Assembly (NCBI RefSeq): GCF_000282195.1
Contig: NZ_AKJT01000042.1
Coordinates: 1-64,000, forward strand
Direction of reading: 5' to 3'
DNA length: 64,000 bases
From: Pseudomonas sp. GM18
Lineage (GTDB): Bacteria; Pseudomonadota; Gammaproteobacteria; Pseudomonadales; Pseudomonadaceae
The notes beneath the pieces are model-generated. The model saw nothing but the letters and a program-made list of their open reading frames with translations, did not search any database and was not told the origin of the DNA. The position numbers and the translations under genes are program-made. Below, piece after piece: positions 1-8,801 of the stretch (position 1 is the first letter of the stretch; every line of letters begins with the position of its first letter).

Positions 1-899
1 AAGCGGACAAGGCAGGCCGCCAACGGCAGGTAACCGCCGGTCAGGGCCTTGGACAGGCAGAGGAAGTCCGGGCGGATGCCGGCCTGTTCGCAGGCGAACA
101 TCGTGCCGGTGCGACCGAAGCCGACGGCGATTTCATCGTGGATCAGGTGTACGCCATAACGATCACAGGCGTCGCGCAGCAGCTTGAGGTACACCGGGTG
201 ATACATGCGCATGCCGCCGGCGCCCTGAATCAGCGGCTCCAGAATCACGGCGGCCACGGTGTCGTGGTTGTCGGCCAGCGTCTGCTCCATGGCGGCGAAC
301 ATGTTGCGCGAGTGTTCTTCCCAGCTCATGCCCTCGGGGCGCAGGTAGCAATCGGGGCTCGGCACCTTGATGGTGTCCATCAGCAGGGCTTTGTAGGTTT
401 CGGTGAACAGCGGCACGTCGCCCACCGCCATCGCCGCCATGGTCTCGCCGTGGTAGCCGTTGGTAAGGGTGACGAAGCGCTTCTTGTTCGGCTGGCCGCG
501 GTTGAGCCAGTAATGAAAGCTCATTTTCAGCGCGACTTCGATGCACGATGAACCGTTATCGGCATAGAAGCACCGGGTCAGGCCTTCGGGCGTCATCTTC
601 ACCAGACGCTCGGACAGCTCGATCACCGGCTGATGGCTGAAACCGGCGAGGATCACGTGCTCCAGCTGATCGACCTGATCCTTGATGCGCTGGTTGATCC
701 GCGGGTTGGCGTGGCCGAACACGTTGACCCACCAGGAGCTGACGGCGTCGAGGTAGCGTTTGCCTTCGAAGTCTTCCAGCCACACGCCTTCACCGCGCTT
801 GATCGGGATCAGCGGCAGCTGTTCGTGGTCTTTCATCTGGGTGCAGGGATGCCATAACACCGCGAGATCGCGTTCCATCCACTGTTTATTCAGGCCCAT
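1..899 (-). CDS. bioA: Adenosylmethionine-8-amino-7-oxononanoate aminotransferase, 3' part cut by window edge
   Basis: PLP-dependent class III aminotransferase of biotin synthesis. It converts 8-amino-7-oxononanoate to 7,8-diaminononanoate using SAM as amino donor. The N-terminus reads [20 protein letters not shown], then [14 protein letters not shown] and the family-typical [25 protein letters not shown] and [13 protein letters not shown], which carries the PLP lysine, appear just before the edge, so about 300 residues are seen and the C-terminal third lies outside. The ATG at 899 is preceded by GAGGAG at 7 nt. Gene order (bioA next to an amine oxidase) matches what I recall from P. aeruginosa. 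There is no biotin gene on its right side. Confidence 0.95.
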   Translation of the reverse strand, partial: MGLNKQWMERDLAVLWHPCTQMKDHEQLPLIPIKRGEGVWLEDFEGKRYLDAVSSWWVNVFGHANPRINQRIKDQVDQLEHVILAGFSHQPVIELSERLVKMTPEGLTRCFYADNGSSCIEVALKMSFHYWLNRGQPNKKRFVTLTNGYHGETMAAMAVGDVPLFTETYKALLMDTIKVPSPDCYLRPEGMSWEEHSRNMFAAMEQTLADNHDTVAAVILEPLIQGAGGMRMYHPVYLKLLRDACDRYGVHLIHDEIAVGFGRTGTMFACEQAGIRPDFLCLSKALTGGYLPLAACLVR

Positions 900-1121
900 T
901 TTCTGTCTCCTCGAGGCTACCCGTGACGTAGGCGGGTAAACAATCGCGCAAGCCTATGCAATGAGCGTCACGGGGACAACCCATTGTGTCGATTGAGCTA
1001 CTTTGTATAGGACGATAGACGTCGCTGGCGGCGTTTTGATGGCTGACGTATTCTTCGCGGCTCTTTGAGTCGTCTGACTCGTAAAACCACTATTTCCTCG
1101 TGTATTTCCGGAGTTCTCTGA

Positions 1122-2990
1122 ATGTCTGCTGGTTGGCTGCGCGCCTGTGCGCTGGTGATGTTGGGGCTGTTCAGCGTTTCGGCGCTGGCCAAGGATAAAA
1201 CAGCGATCGTAGTCGGCGGCGGGCTTTCGGGCCTCACCGCGGCATACGAACTGCAGAACAAAGGCTGGCAGGTGACCCTGCTGGAAGCCAAACCGGCCCT
1301 GGGCGGTCGCTCCGGCATGGCCACCAGTGAGTGGATCGGCAACGACAAGACCCAACCGGTTTTGAACAAGTACATCTCGACGTTCAAGCTGAGCACCACG
1401 CCGGCCCCTGAATTCGTGCGGACGCCGGGCTACCTGATCGACGGTGAATACTTCAGCGCCGCCGATCTGGCGACCAAGCAGCCGGCCACCGCCGAAGCGC
1501 TGAAACGCTACGAAAAAACCCTGGATGACCTGGCGCGTTCGATCGAAGACCCGCAAAACCCGGCCGCCAACAGCACGCTGTTCGCCCTGGACCAGATCAA
1601 CGTGGCCAACTGGCTGGATCGCCTGAACCTGCCAGCCACTGCGCGGCAGTTGGTGAATCAGCAAATTCGTACCCGCTATGACGAGCCTTCGCGCCTGTCG
1701 CTGCTGTATTTCGCACAACAAAGCCGCGTCTACCGTGGCATTGCCGACCGTGACCTGCGCGCCTCGCGTCTGCCCGGCGGCAGCCCGGTGTTGGCCCAGG
1801 CCTTCGTCAAGCAACTGAAAACCATCAAGACCAGCTCCCCGGTTTCGTCCATTACCCAGGACAAGGACGGCGTGAGCGTCAAGGTCGGCAGCGTTGGCTA
1901 TCAGGCGGACTACGTCGTGCTGGCCGTGCCGTTGCGCGCACTGAACAAAATCCAGATGACTCCGGCGCTGGACGCCCAGCACATGGGCGCCATCAAGGGC
2001 ACCAACTACGGCTGGCGTGACCAGATCATGCTGAAGTTCAAGACGCCAGTGTGGGAAAGCAAGGCGCGCATGTCTGGCGAGATCTACAGCAACGCCGGTC
2101 TGGGCATGTTGTGGATCGAGCCGGCCTTGAAGGGCGGCGCCAACGTGGTGATCAACATTTCAGGCGACAACGCGCGGGTGATGCAGGCCTTCGGCGACAA
2201 GCAGATGGCCGATCAGGTGCTGATTCGTCTGCACACCTTTTATCCACAGGCACGCGGTTCGTTCACCGGTTATGAAATCCGCCGCTACAGCACCGACCCG
2301 TCGATGGGCGGCGCTTACCTGGCCTTCGGTCCGGGGCAGATCAGCAAATACTGGCGCCTGTGGGAGCGTCCGCTGCAACGTGTAGCCTTTGCCGGCGAAC
2401 ACACTGACACCTTGTACCCAGGCACCCTGGAAGGCGCCTTGCGCACCGGTCAGCGTGCAGCCAGTCAGCTGGAAGACCTGGCGGCGGGCAAATCGTTTGA
2501 ACCGGCGAAAGTTGTGCCGGCAGCGACCGCTGCGGCGGCAGGCGCGGCAGTGGCGAAGAAAGGCAATTTCTTCAGCAACATGTTCGGTGGTTCGTCCGAT
2601 AAAGCGGCCGACAAGGCAGAACCGGCCAAGGTTGAAGCGAAAGCTGAAGAGTCCAAGCCTGGCTTCTTCTCGCGGATGTTCGGTGGCGGTTCCGACAAGG
2701 CTCCTGCCAAGGCGCCAGAGCCCGTGGCGCCTGTTGCTCCGGCACCCGCTCCAGTAGCTGCGCAGGCCCCGGCACCTGCACCGGTTGAGGCACCGAAGCC
2801 AGTGGTGCCGGTGCAGGCCGAGCCCGCCAAGAAAGCACCGGCCAAAGCGCCAGTGAAAAAGCCTGCAGCCAAAACCGAGGCCAAAAAGGCTCCGGCCAAG
2901 GCAACGGCGAAAAAGGCTGAGCCGGTGAAGAAACCAGCGGCGAGTACTGCTGCGAAAGCCCCGGTGGCGACTGAAACCAAGACGCAGTAA
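1122..2990 (+). CDS. Exported FAD-dependent amine oxidase with Ala/Pro/Lys-rich C-terminal tail
   Basis: Flavin amine-oxidase fold protein of 622 residues. Residues 1-23 form a signal peptide (ending SVSALA), so the enzyme is predicted to be periplasmic. The dinucleotide motif GGGLSG lies at about 32-37, followed by an acidic strand end (LLEAKPALGGRSG). The C-terminal FAD motif FAGEHTD..YPGTLEGA is near residue 423. After residue 455 comes about 165 residues of low complexity. It holds two copies of an FFSxMFGGxSDKA module (about 480 and 512) and then a PAPAP/KKPAAK tail like those of AlgP or histone H1-like proteins. The tail is not part of the catalytic family. The substrate is unknown; putrescine- or monoamine-type oxidase is a family guess. 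It is followed by a strong terminator. Confidence 0.85.
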   Translation: MSAGWLRACALVMLGLFSVSALAKDKTAIVVGGGLSGLTAAYELQNKGWQVTLLEAKPALGGRSGMATSEWIGNDKTQPVLNKYISTFKLSTTPAPEFVRTPGYLIDGEYFSAADLATKQPATAEALKRYEKTLDDLARSIEDPQNPAANSTLFALDQINVANWLDRLNLPATARQLVNQQIRTRYDEPSRLSLLYFAQQSRVYRGIADRDLRASRLPGGSPVLAQAFVKQLKTIKTSSPVSSITQDKDGVSVKVGSVGYQADYVVLAVPLRALNKIQMTPALDAQHMGAIKGTNYGWRDQIMLKFKTPVWESKARMSGEIYSNAGLGMLWIEPALKGGANVVINISGDNARVMQAFGDKQMADQVLIRLHTFYPQARGSFTGYEIRRYSTDPSMGGAYLAFGPGQISKYWRLWERPLQRVAFAGEHTDTLYPGTLEGALRTGQRAASQLEDLAAGKSFEPAKVVPAATAAAAGAAVAKKGNFFSNMFGGSSDKAADKAEPAKVEAKAEESKPGFFSRMFGGGSDKAPAKAPEPVAPVAPAPAPVAAQAPAPAPVEAPKPVVPVQAEPAKKAPAKAPVKKPAAKTEAKKAPAKATAKKAEPVKKPAASTAAKAPVATETKTQ

Positions 2991-3001
2991 ATCTTGGAAT
3001 C

Positions 3002-3035
3002 AAAAAAAGCGCGGCAGTGATGCCGCGCTTTTTTT
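3002..3035 (+). terminator. Rho-independent terminator after the amine oxidase gene
   Basis: A perfect GC-rich stem (AGCGCGGCA / TGCCGCGCT) with a GTGA loop is flanked by A7 and T7 runs. It sits 12 bases after the amine oxidase stop codon and 40 bases before the end of the convergent propeller gene, so it can serve both strands. Confidence 0.9.
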
Positions 3036-3075
3036 ATGTCTTTGCCCCCTTGTGGAGCCGGTTGATTTTTTGGCG

Positions 3076-4005
3076 CTAAATTAGATCGATGATATGGACT
3101 TCGTCGCTTTGGTAGTCGCTGATATAGGCGCGGTTGTGTTGATCAAGAACCATGTCATACGGTTCGAAAGCACCTGGGATGGGAACCCTGCGCACAATCT
3201 CATGGGTATGAGTATTAACTTCCACGACCTCTTTTTCGGTTTGATCAACGGCATAAGCGTTCTTTTCGCCGAACACTATTTTCCCTTCGCAAGCCACAAA
3301 ATCGAAATGCCGGGTGGTCAATGACCGGGTGTCCAACACGGTCAGTTTTCGAGTGTCCAGACCCACGATATACACTTCTCTACCGTCAGGACTGACAGTA
3401 ACGGCTGACGGATATTTTTCGGTTTTGATGATATTGATGACTTTGAAGGTCTTGCTGCTGATGACCGTGAGCGCGTCCTCATAAGGGCCGGCTGGGGCGT
3501 TGGTACTGGAAATGTAAAGGCGCGAGTCGTCCGGGCTGATATCCACACTTATGGACGGTGAGGGCAGGCCTTGTACTCTGCTCACCGCATACAGGCGGGT
3601 ATCAATAATTGCCAACCACTCCTTATTCTGTCGAACGGTGACGTAAACATGTTTCCCGTCTCGACTCACGACGACTCCGTTAGGGTGTCTACCCACCGTG
3701 ATGTTACCCACCGCGTATGTTTCGGTATCAATAACCGAAACCGAACTTGAACCATAGTTGGTCACGTAAGCTCTTTTCCCCTCATGGCCAAGGGCAATGT
3801 TTCGGGGGTAACGCTCGACGGCGATGGTGTGGATTACCTTTTTGTTCCGGGTGTCGATGACGGACACATTGTCCGACATGTAATTGCAAACAAATACACG
3901 TGATCCATCGTTGCTGATGGCCATCCCTCGCGGTCCTTCCCCTACGGGTATCGAATTGGATTGGTTGCGTGTTATCACGGGGGATGAACTCGAATTGTGA
4001 CTCAT
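3076..4005 (-). CDS. YVTN/YncE-type beta-propeller repeat protein
   Basis: 309-residue protein made of about seven 40-residue blade repeats of the form GPRGMAISNDGSRVFVCNY...VSVIDT (also VTNYGSSSVSVIDTET and GREVYIVGLD). These are the hallmark of YVTN/YncE (40-residue beta-propeller) proteins. No clear signal peptide is present from the chosen start MSHNSSSSPVIT. That ATG has AGGAG about 7 nt upstream, while an in-frame ATG 21 codons further upstream has no visible ribosome site. The function is unknown; family members bind DNA, peptides or act as surface or metal-linked proteins. Codon use is richer in A/T-ending codons than the neighbours, and it separates genes that are neighbours elsewhere, which suggests later acquisition. 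Confidence 0.75.
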   Translation of the reverse strand: MSHNSSSSPVITRNQSNSIPVGEGPRGMAISNDGSRVFVCNYMSDNVSVIDTRNKKVIHTIAVERYPRNIALGHEGKRAYVTNYGSSSVSVIDTETYAVGNITVGRHPNGVVVSRDGKHVYVTVRQNKEWLAIIDTRLYAVSRVQGLPSPSISVDISPDDSRLYISSTNAPAGPYEDALTVISSKTFKVINIIKTEKYPSAVTVSPDGREVYIVGLDTRKLTVLDTRSLTTRHFDFVACEGKIVFGEKNAYAVDQTEKEVVEVNTHTHEIVRRVPIPGAFEPYDMVLDQHNRAYISDYQSDEVHIIDLI

Positions 4006-4156
4006 GGTAGAACTCCTGTTCAGACGCTTGGACTCACGTCCAAGTTCAAGTTCATCAATGACCTGCAATGAAAGCCACTGTTAAATGTGACAGTTCTGAC
4101 GAGTGGTATCGGCTCTCAAAGGAATATAAGGAGGGTACGTGAAGGTTTTTTCCTCC

Positions 4157-4175
4157 GGTTAACACTCTCTTAACC
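4157..4175 (+). promoter_or_regulatory. Candidate response-regulator box (PmrA/BqsR-like tandem TTAA)
   Basis: The sequence GTTAAC-N5-CTTAAC places two TTAA cores 11 bp apart, about 115 bp upstream of the b561 gene. OmpR-type regulators such as PmrA, QseB and BqsR recognise tandem (C/G)TTAA(G/T) repeats with this spacing. It is also an inverted repeat (GGTTAA/TTAACC), so another regulator cannot be excluded. It is a motif match only. Confidence 0.35.
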
Positions 4176-4287
4176 TCTCGGCCCCAAGGTCTTGATCGTA
4201 TTTCTCGATATTTCAGAGCGAAATTTTCCGCTTTAAATCGATAGATAACTCGATAGTCTTGGGCGCAGTTCTTACAGGATTTGGGCA

Positions 4288-4839
4288 ATGCAGCTACGTA
4301 ACTCTTCTTCCCGCTACGGTTGGGTCAGCATCTTTGTGCACTGGGGTGTGGCGTTGGCCGTCTTCGGCCTGTTTGCGTTGGGGTTGTGGATGGTCGGTCT
4401 CGACTACTACAGCACCTGGCGTAAAGACGCGCCGGATCTGCACAAGAGTATTGGTCTGGTGTTATTTGCCGTGATGTTGCTGCGGGTAGTGTGGCGCTTC
4501 ATCAGCCCACCGCCGCCGCTCTTGCCAAGCTATAGCCGCATGACTCGTCTTGGCGCCAAGTTCGGCCATTCCTTCCTTTATCTCAGTCTGTTCGCTGTGA
4601 TGATTGCCGGTTACCTGATTTCCACCGCAGACGGTGTCGGGATTCCGGTGTTTGGCCTGTTTGAAATTCCTGCACTGGTTTCCGGACTACCGGACCAGGC
4701 AGACACCGCGGGTGTGATTCATCTGTACCTGGCCTGGCTGCTGGTAATTTTTTCCAGTTTCCATGCGTTGGCAGCATTGAAACACCACTTTATCGATCGT
4801 GATGCGACCCTGACGCGAATGCTGGGGCGCAAAGCCTGA
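4288..4839 (+). CDS. Cytochrome b561 family di-heme membrane protein
   Basis: 183-residue inner-membrane protein with four hydrophobic helices, roughly at 14-38, 52-72, 95-113 and 143-164. Conserved histidines H18, H52, H145 and H159 match the b-heme ligands of the bacterial CybB/YceJ family. Such proteins pass electrons between quinol and periplasmic acceptors. It lies 32 bp upstream of the yceI-type gene on the same strand. b561-YceI pairs are common, and YceI binds isoprenoid quinones, so a shared membrane redox or lipid role is likely but the partner reaction is unknown. Confidence 0.88.
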   Translation: MQLRNSSSRYGWVSIFVHWGVALAVFGLFALGLWMVGLDYYSTWRKDAPDLHKSIGLVLFAVMLLRVVWRFISPPPPLLPSYSRMTRLGAKFGHSFLYLSLFAVMIAGYLISTADGVGIPVFGLFEIPALVSGLPDQADTAGVIHLYLAWLLVIFSSFHALAALKHHFIDRDATLTRMLGRKA

Positions 4840-4871
4840 TGTTCTACCTCGACTCCAAAGGAATAGAAAGC

Positions 4872-5465
4872 ATGTTGAAAAAGACGTTCGCCGCACTGGC
4901 AATCGGTTCTGCTCTGCTGTCCGCTAACGTGATGGCGGCCGACTATGTGGTCGACAAAGAAGGCCAGCACGCCTTCGTTGACTTCAAGATCAGCCACTTG
5001 GGCTACAGCTACATCATCGGTACCTTCAAGGATGTCGACGGCAAGTTCAGCTTCGACGCTGCCAAGCCTGAAGACAGCAAGATCGAGTTCAATGTGCGCA
5101 CCGCCAGCGTGTTCACCAACCACGCCGAACGCGACAAGCACATCGCCAGCGGTGACTTCCTGAACGTGGGCAAATTCGCCGACGCCAAGTTTGTCTCCAC
5201 CAGCGTCAAACCTACCGGCAAAAACGCCGCTGGCAAAGACACGGCCGACGTGACCGGCAACCTGACCCTGCTGGGCGTGACCAAGCCAATCGTGGTCAAG
5301 GCTACGTTCCTGGGCGAAGGCAAAGATCCATGGGGCGGCTACCGTGCCGGCTTCGAAGGCACCACCAGCATCAAGCGTTCCGATTTCGGCAAGCAGAAAG
5401 ACCTGGGTCCAGCGTCCGACGCGGTCGATCTGTACGTGACGTTTGAAGGTGTCAAAGCGAAATAA
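4872..5465 (+). CDS. YceI family periplasmic lipid-binding protein
   Basis: 197-residue precursor beginning [22 protein letters not shown], a clean signal peptide cut before ADYVVDKEG. The mature part shows the YceI lipocalin-like pattern: [20 protein letters not shown], then [19 protein letters not shown] and [10 protein letters not shown]. YceI proteins hold long polyprenyl or quinone-like lipids in a beta barrel. The P. aeruginosa homologue at this locus is, as I recall, named PasP. The start at 4872 is chosen because it begins the signal peptide and follows AAAGGAAT. A further upstream ATG overlapping the b561 stop would add eleven residues with no signal character. It is likely co-transcribed with the b561 gene. 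Confidence 0.9.
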   Translation: MLKKTFAALAIGSALLSANVMAADYVVDKEGQHAFVDFKISHLGYSYIIGTFKDVDGKFSFDAAKPEDSKIEFNVRTASVFTNHAERDKHIASGDFLNVGKFADAKFVSTSVKPTGKNAAGKDTADVTGNLTLLGVTKPIVVKATFLGEGKDPWGGYRAGFEGTTSIKRSDFGKQKDLGPASDAVDLYVTFEGVKAK

Positions 5466-5481
5466 TCTTCGCGCCTGACAT

Positions 5482-5520
5482 AAAAACGCCCCTGATCTCA
5501 TGGTCCGGGGCGTTTTTTTA
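5482..5520 (+). terminator. Rho-independent terminator after yceI
   Basis: AAAAACGCCCC and GGGGCGTTTTT form an 11-bp stem closed by a loop of about 15 bases and followed by a T7 run. It starts 16 bases after the YceI stop codon. Confidence 0.9.
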
Positions 5521-5559
5521 TACCTTATATTCGGTCTAACCGTCCGCCACATAATCCTG

Positions 5560-5643
5560 TAGGAGCCAGGCTTGCCGGCGAAGGCGTCATCAGCTACGCC
5601 GCAGAAACCGAGTCGCCCCCTTCGCCGGCAAGCCTGGCTCCTA
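5560..5643. repeat. REP-type inverted repeat (AGGAGCCAGGCTTGCCGGCG family)
   Basis: Perfect 25-bp arms at 5560-5584 and 5619-5643 (core AGGCTTGCCGGCGAAGG) flank a 34-base loop. The element sits between two terminators of convergent genes. It is the only copy of this family in the window. Confidence 0.85.
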
Positions 5644-5662
5644 CGGGTTTTTGGTGAAGCAT

Positions 5663-5698
5663 AAAAAATGCCCCGGTCTTTCGATCCGGGGCATTTTT
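5663..5698 (-). terminator. Rho-independent terminator of rhlE
   Basis: On the minus strand a stem AATGCCCCGG / CCGGGGCATT is followed by a T-run. It begins 16 bases after the rhlE stop codon. A-runs on the other side make it usable in both directions. Confidence 0.88.
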
Positions 5699-5714
5699 CA
5701 TGGCTTTGAAAAAC

Positions 5715-7571
5715 TCAGCGGTTACGGGTCAGCAATGCTGGTTTTTCGCCGCGCGGACGGCCTGGCAGTTGATCCAGTTGCTCCGGGGTCGGGAAGCGAT
5801 CGCTTTTCGACTCCTTGTGAATGATCTTCGGTGCCGGGCCCCGCGGGTTCTGCACGGCCGGTTCCGATCGAGACTGGTCGTCACGGGCCGGGCGGCGGTT
5901 GCGGGACTCTTCGCGACGGGCCTGGCCGTCACGTGGAGCGCCGTTGCGTGGGCCGCTGCGCTTGGCCGGTGGGGTGCCGGTGGTTGCGCCGCTGCTGTTG
6001 CGCGGACCGTTCTGGCGACCTTGTGGCTGACCGGCGCGCGGAGCACCAGCGCCTTGTGCCGGTGCGCCCGGACGACGGCCACGGCCCTGAGCCGGTTTGG
6101 CTTGAGGCACGTAGTCGACGCGGTTACCGAAGTTATCGATATCGTCGTCCAGGAACTCGTCCGGAGCACGGTCGGCGGCAGCGCGAGGAGCCGGGCGCTG
6201 TTGCTCGCGGGCCGGAGTGCCTTCGCGTGGCTTGTGTTCACGGGCCGGGCGTTCGCCACGGCCGGCAGCAGGTTTTTCCTTGCCGCCCTTGTCCTTGCCT
6301 TTGTCTTTACGACCGCCGCCGCCACCGCTGCCGTTCGGGCCGTCGCCGCGTGGGCCACGTGGGGCGCGTGGGTTACGCACATCCGGACGCTCGCGAACTT
6401 CCGGTTTCTCGGCTTCCACGGCGCTGGAATCGAAGCCCATCAGGTCGCCATCGGCGATTTTCTGCTTGGTCATGCGCTCGATGCTTTTCAGCAGTTTTTC
6501 TTCGTCCGGAGCGACCAGCGAGATCGCCTCGCCCGAACGACCGGCACGGCCGGTACGACCGATACGGTGCACGTAATCTTCGTCGACGTTTGGCAGTTCG
6601 AAGTTGACCACATGGGGCAACTGGTCGATGTCGAGGCCGCGTGCGGCGATGTCGGTGGCGACCAGAATGCGCACTTCACCGGCCTTGAAGTCGGCCAGGG
6701 CTTTGGTGCGGGCGTTCTGGCTCTTGTTGCCGTGGATCGCGACGGCGGTGAGGCCGTGTTTGTCCAAGTACTCGGCCAAGCGGTTGGCGCCGTGCTTGGT
6801 GCGGGTGAATACCAGCACCTGTTCCCAGGCGCCGGCGGTGATCAGGTGCGCCAGCAACGAACGCTTGTGGCTGGCGGCCAGACGGAATACGCGTTGTTCG
6901 ATCCGCTCGACCGTGGTGTTCGGTGGCGTGACTTCGATGCGTTCCGGGTTGTGCAGCAGCTTGCCGGCGAGGTCGGTGATGTCTTTGGAGAACGTCGCCG
7001 AGAACAACAGGTTCTGCCGTTTGGCCGGGAGGCGGGCGAGGACCTTTTTCACGTCATGGACAAAGCCCATGTCGAGCATGCGGTCGGCTTCATCCAGCAC
7101 GAGGATTTCCACGTGGGACAAATCGACACTGCCTTGGCCGGCGAGGTCGAGCAGGCGACCGGGGCAGGCCACCAGCACGTCGACACCACGGGACATGGCT
7201 TGAACCTGCGGGTTCATGCCGACGCCACCGAAGATGCAGGCGCTGACGAACTTCAGGTCACGGGCATAGACCTTGAAGCTTTCGTGCACCTGGGCTGCGA
7301 GTTCGCGGGTTGGGGTCAGGACCAGTACGCGTGGTTGGCGCGGACCGTGACGCTGGGATTTGTCCGGGTGACCGTTGGGAAACAACCGCTCCAGAATCGG
7401 AAGGGCGAAGCCACCGGTTTTACCAGTACCTGTCTGAGCCGCAACCATCAGGTCGCGACCTTGCAACACGGCGGGAATGGCCCGCTGTTGCACCGGAGTA
7501 GGCTCGGTATAGCCCGCTGCCTCGATGGCGCGGACTAAAGCCTCGGAGAGACCGAGGGAAGCAAAGGACAT
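5715..7571 (-). CDS. rhlE: DEAD-box ATP-dependent RNA helicase RhlE
   Basis: 618-residue helicase. The N-terminal core has the Q-motif region ([20 protein letters not shown]), Walker [15 protein letters not shown], the VLDEAD box, the SAT motif, and RGLDI plus [11 protein letters not shown] of domain 2. From about residue 380 to the end lies an unstructured basic tail of over 220 residues rich in RG, PR, GK and QN, typical of Pseudomonas RhlE. It probably binds RNA non-specifically or aids assemblies. The start MSFASLGL at 7571 has AGGATT upstream; a longer open frame to 7793 lacks helicase homology. A TATACT at about 7779-7784 suggests a leader of about 200 nt, as is usual for cold- or autoregulated helicase genes (inference). 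Confidence 0.93.
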   Translation of the reverse strand: MSFASLGLSEALVRAIEAAGYTEPTPVQQRAIPAVLQGRDLMVAAQTGTGKTGGFALPILERLFPNGHPDKSQRHGPRQPRVLVLTPTRELAAQVHESFKVYARDLKFVSACIFGGVGMNPQVQAMSRGVDVLVACPGRLLDLAGQGSVDLSHVEILVLDEADRMLDMGFVHDVKKVLARLPAKRQNLLFSATFSKDITDLAGKLLHNPERIEVTPPNTTVERIEQRVFRLAASHKRSLLAHLITAGAWEQVLVFTRTKHGANRLAEYLDKHGLTAVAIHGNKSQNARTKALADFKAGEVRILVATDIAARGLDIDQLPHVVNFELPNVDEDYVHRIGRTGRAGRSGEAISLVAPDEEKLLKSIERMTKQKIADGDLMGFDSSAVEAEKPEVRERPDVRNPRAPRGPRGDGPNGSGGGGGRKDKGKDKGGKEKPAAGRGERPAREHKPREGTPAREQQRPAPRAAADRAPDEFLDDDIDNFGNRVDYVPQAKPAQGRGRRPGAPAQGAGAPRAGQPQGRQNGPRNSSGATTGTPPAKRSGPRNGAPRDGQARREESRNRRPARDDQSRSEPAVQNPRGPAPKIIHKESKSDRFPTPEQLDQLPGRPRGEKPALLTRNR

Positions 7572-7793
7572 GAGTAATCCTGTTTTAGTTAGGGCTTGGC
7601 CCAATGGGAGTCTTGCCTGGCGCGAATGGCGTTTAAGAGGACGCAATCCCGTCCGGTCCTGCTGGGCCTCGAAGGCTCGTCTGGAGCGCTCGCGCGGGCT
7701 GAAAAGCTGCGCTGTAGCGGGATCGAGATGCCTTGAACAAGTCCGAGCGTCCGGGCGTGAGCCTGGCGGGAAGGCCGGAGTATAACAGAGCAA

Positions 7794-8609
7794 TCACTGT
7801 GCGCCGCTTTCCTGCTGCTCAACGGTTTTTCCGCCGGTTGCGGTTGCGGTTGCGGCCCGGGCTTCGGTGGCCGGGCCGGCACCATAGCGGGCGCTCAGTT
7901 CGGCATAGGCCGGTTCGCGCTTGAAGCGCTTGAGCTCGGCGCCGAAACGCTGCACCAACAAATCCATCCCGGCATTGCGGCGCACCGCCAGATACTGGCT
8001 CTGCTGGCTGATGACGGTCGGGTTCTCGGTGATCTTGTCGCGGATGTCCAGTTGATCGAGCAAGTGCTGGCCGACTCGGCGATCGGTGATCAGCAGGTCG
8101 ATCCGCCCGCGTACCAGTTTGCCGAAGTTGGCTTCATGGGTGGGTGCCGGTTCCCGGGTAAACAGCGTCGATTCGCTGAAGTCCTTGCTGTACAGGTAGC
8201 CCGGCGAGGTGCCGATGGTCAGGCCTTTCAGGTCGTCCAGGGTGCGAAATGGAAACGGCCGTTCATTGGCGTAGAACATCACGAATTCGACTTGCGAGAG
8301 CGGTTCGCTGGGGTAGAGCAGGGTCGCTTCGCGCTCATCGCTGTGGAAAATATCCAGCACACCGTCCGCCTGGCCTTGCTCAAGCATCGACAGGCAGCGC
8401 TTCCACGGCAGGAACTGCCATTCCACGTCAATCCCGAGACGTTTGAAGACGATGGCCGTGGTTTCGTAGTCGAGCCCCCGCGACGTGCCGTTTTCTTCAT
8501 AAACGTAAGGCGCCCAGGGTTCGGTGACAATACGCAGCTTCTCGCCCCGAGCGGTGAAGCTCAGGCAAGTGAACAGAAGCACGGTCAGTAACTGAGCGAT
8601 CAGGGGCAT
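7794..8609 (-). CDS. Orphan family-3 periplasmic solute-binding protein
   Basis: 271 residues with a signal peptide at 1-22 (MPLIAQLLTVLLFTCLSFTARG). A SBP_bac_3 domain follows: EKLRIVTEPWAPYVYEENG, then RGLDYETTAIVFKRLGIDVEW and a QGQADGVLDIFHSDER segment. The fold normally binds amino acids or similar small polar ligands for ABC uptake, but no permease or ATPase gene is adjacent, so it may feed a distant transporter or act as a sensor. The last 25 residues (after YGAGPATEARAATATATGG) are low-complexity and outside the domain. The ligand cannot be told. Confidence 0.8.
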   Translation of the reverse strand: MPLIAQLLTVLLFTCLSFTARGEKLRIVTEPWAPYVYEENGTSRGLDYETTAIVFKRLGIDVEWQFLPWKRCLSMLEQGQADGVLDIFHSDEREATLLYPSEPLSQVEFVMFYANERPFPFRTLDDLKGLTIGTSPGYLYSKDFSESTLFTREPAPTHEANFGKLVRGRIDLLITDRRVGQHLLDQLDIRDKITENPTVISQQSQYLAVRRNAGMDLLVQRFGAELKRFKREPAYAELSARYGAGPATEARAATATATGGKTVEQQESGAQ

Positions 8610-8706
8610 GGCTTGAGATTACGACGAGAAATCATAAAGAGCCAGAAACCGGATCCAGAAGCTCTATCTCAGGACATGACTGCACAATAAAGGGGCGCCG
8701 AAAAGC

Positions 8707-8782
8707 AAAAGATCGTAGCCTTCGGCAACTCCTACAGGGCAATACGTCCCTCTGTAGGAGCTGCCGAAGGCTGCGATCTTTT
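8707..8782. repeat. REP-type inverted repeat (family A, GTAGGAGCTGCCGAAGGCTGCGATC)
   Basis: Near-perfect arms of about 31 bp at 8707-8737 and 8752-8782 with core CTGCCGAAGGCTGCGATCTT and a 14-base loop. It lies just downstream of the metF stop and upstream of the solute-binding gene start, so it may cap the metF transcript. Confidence 0.88.
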
Positions 8783-8801
8783 GATCTTGCGTTAACGGCT
8801 A

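Noticed and set aside
2465..3003. Minus-strand Ala-rich open frames opposite the amine oxidase tail
   Set aside because: Reverse translation of the Ala/Pro/Lys repeats; no independent evidence of coding.
5700..7538. 612-codon open frame on the plus strand opposite rhlE
   Set aside because: It is antisense to the clear RhlE helicase; its low-complexity Ala/Arg/Gly content reflects the GC-rich RG tail read in another frame, and it has no domain or ribosome site.
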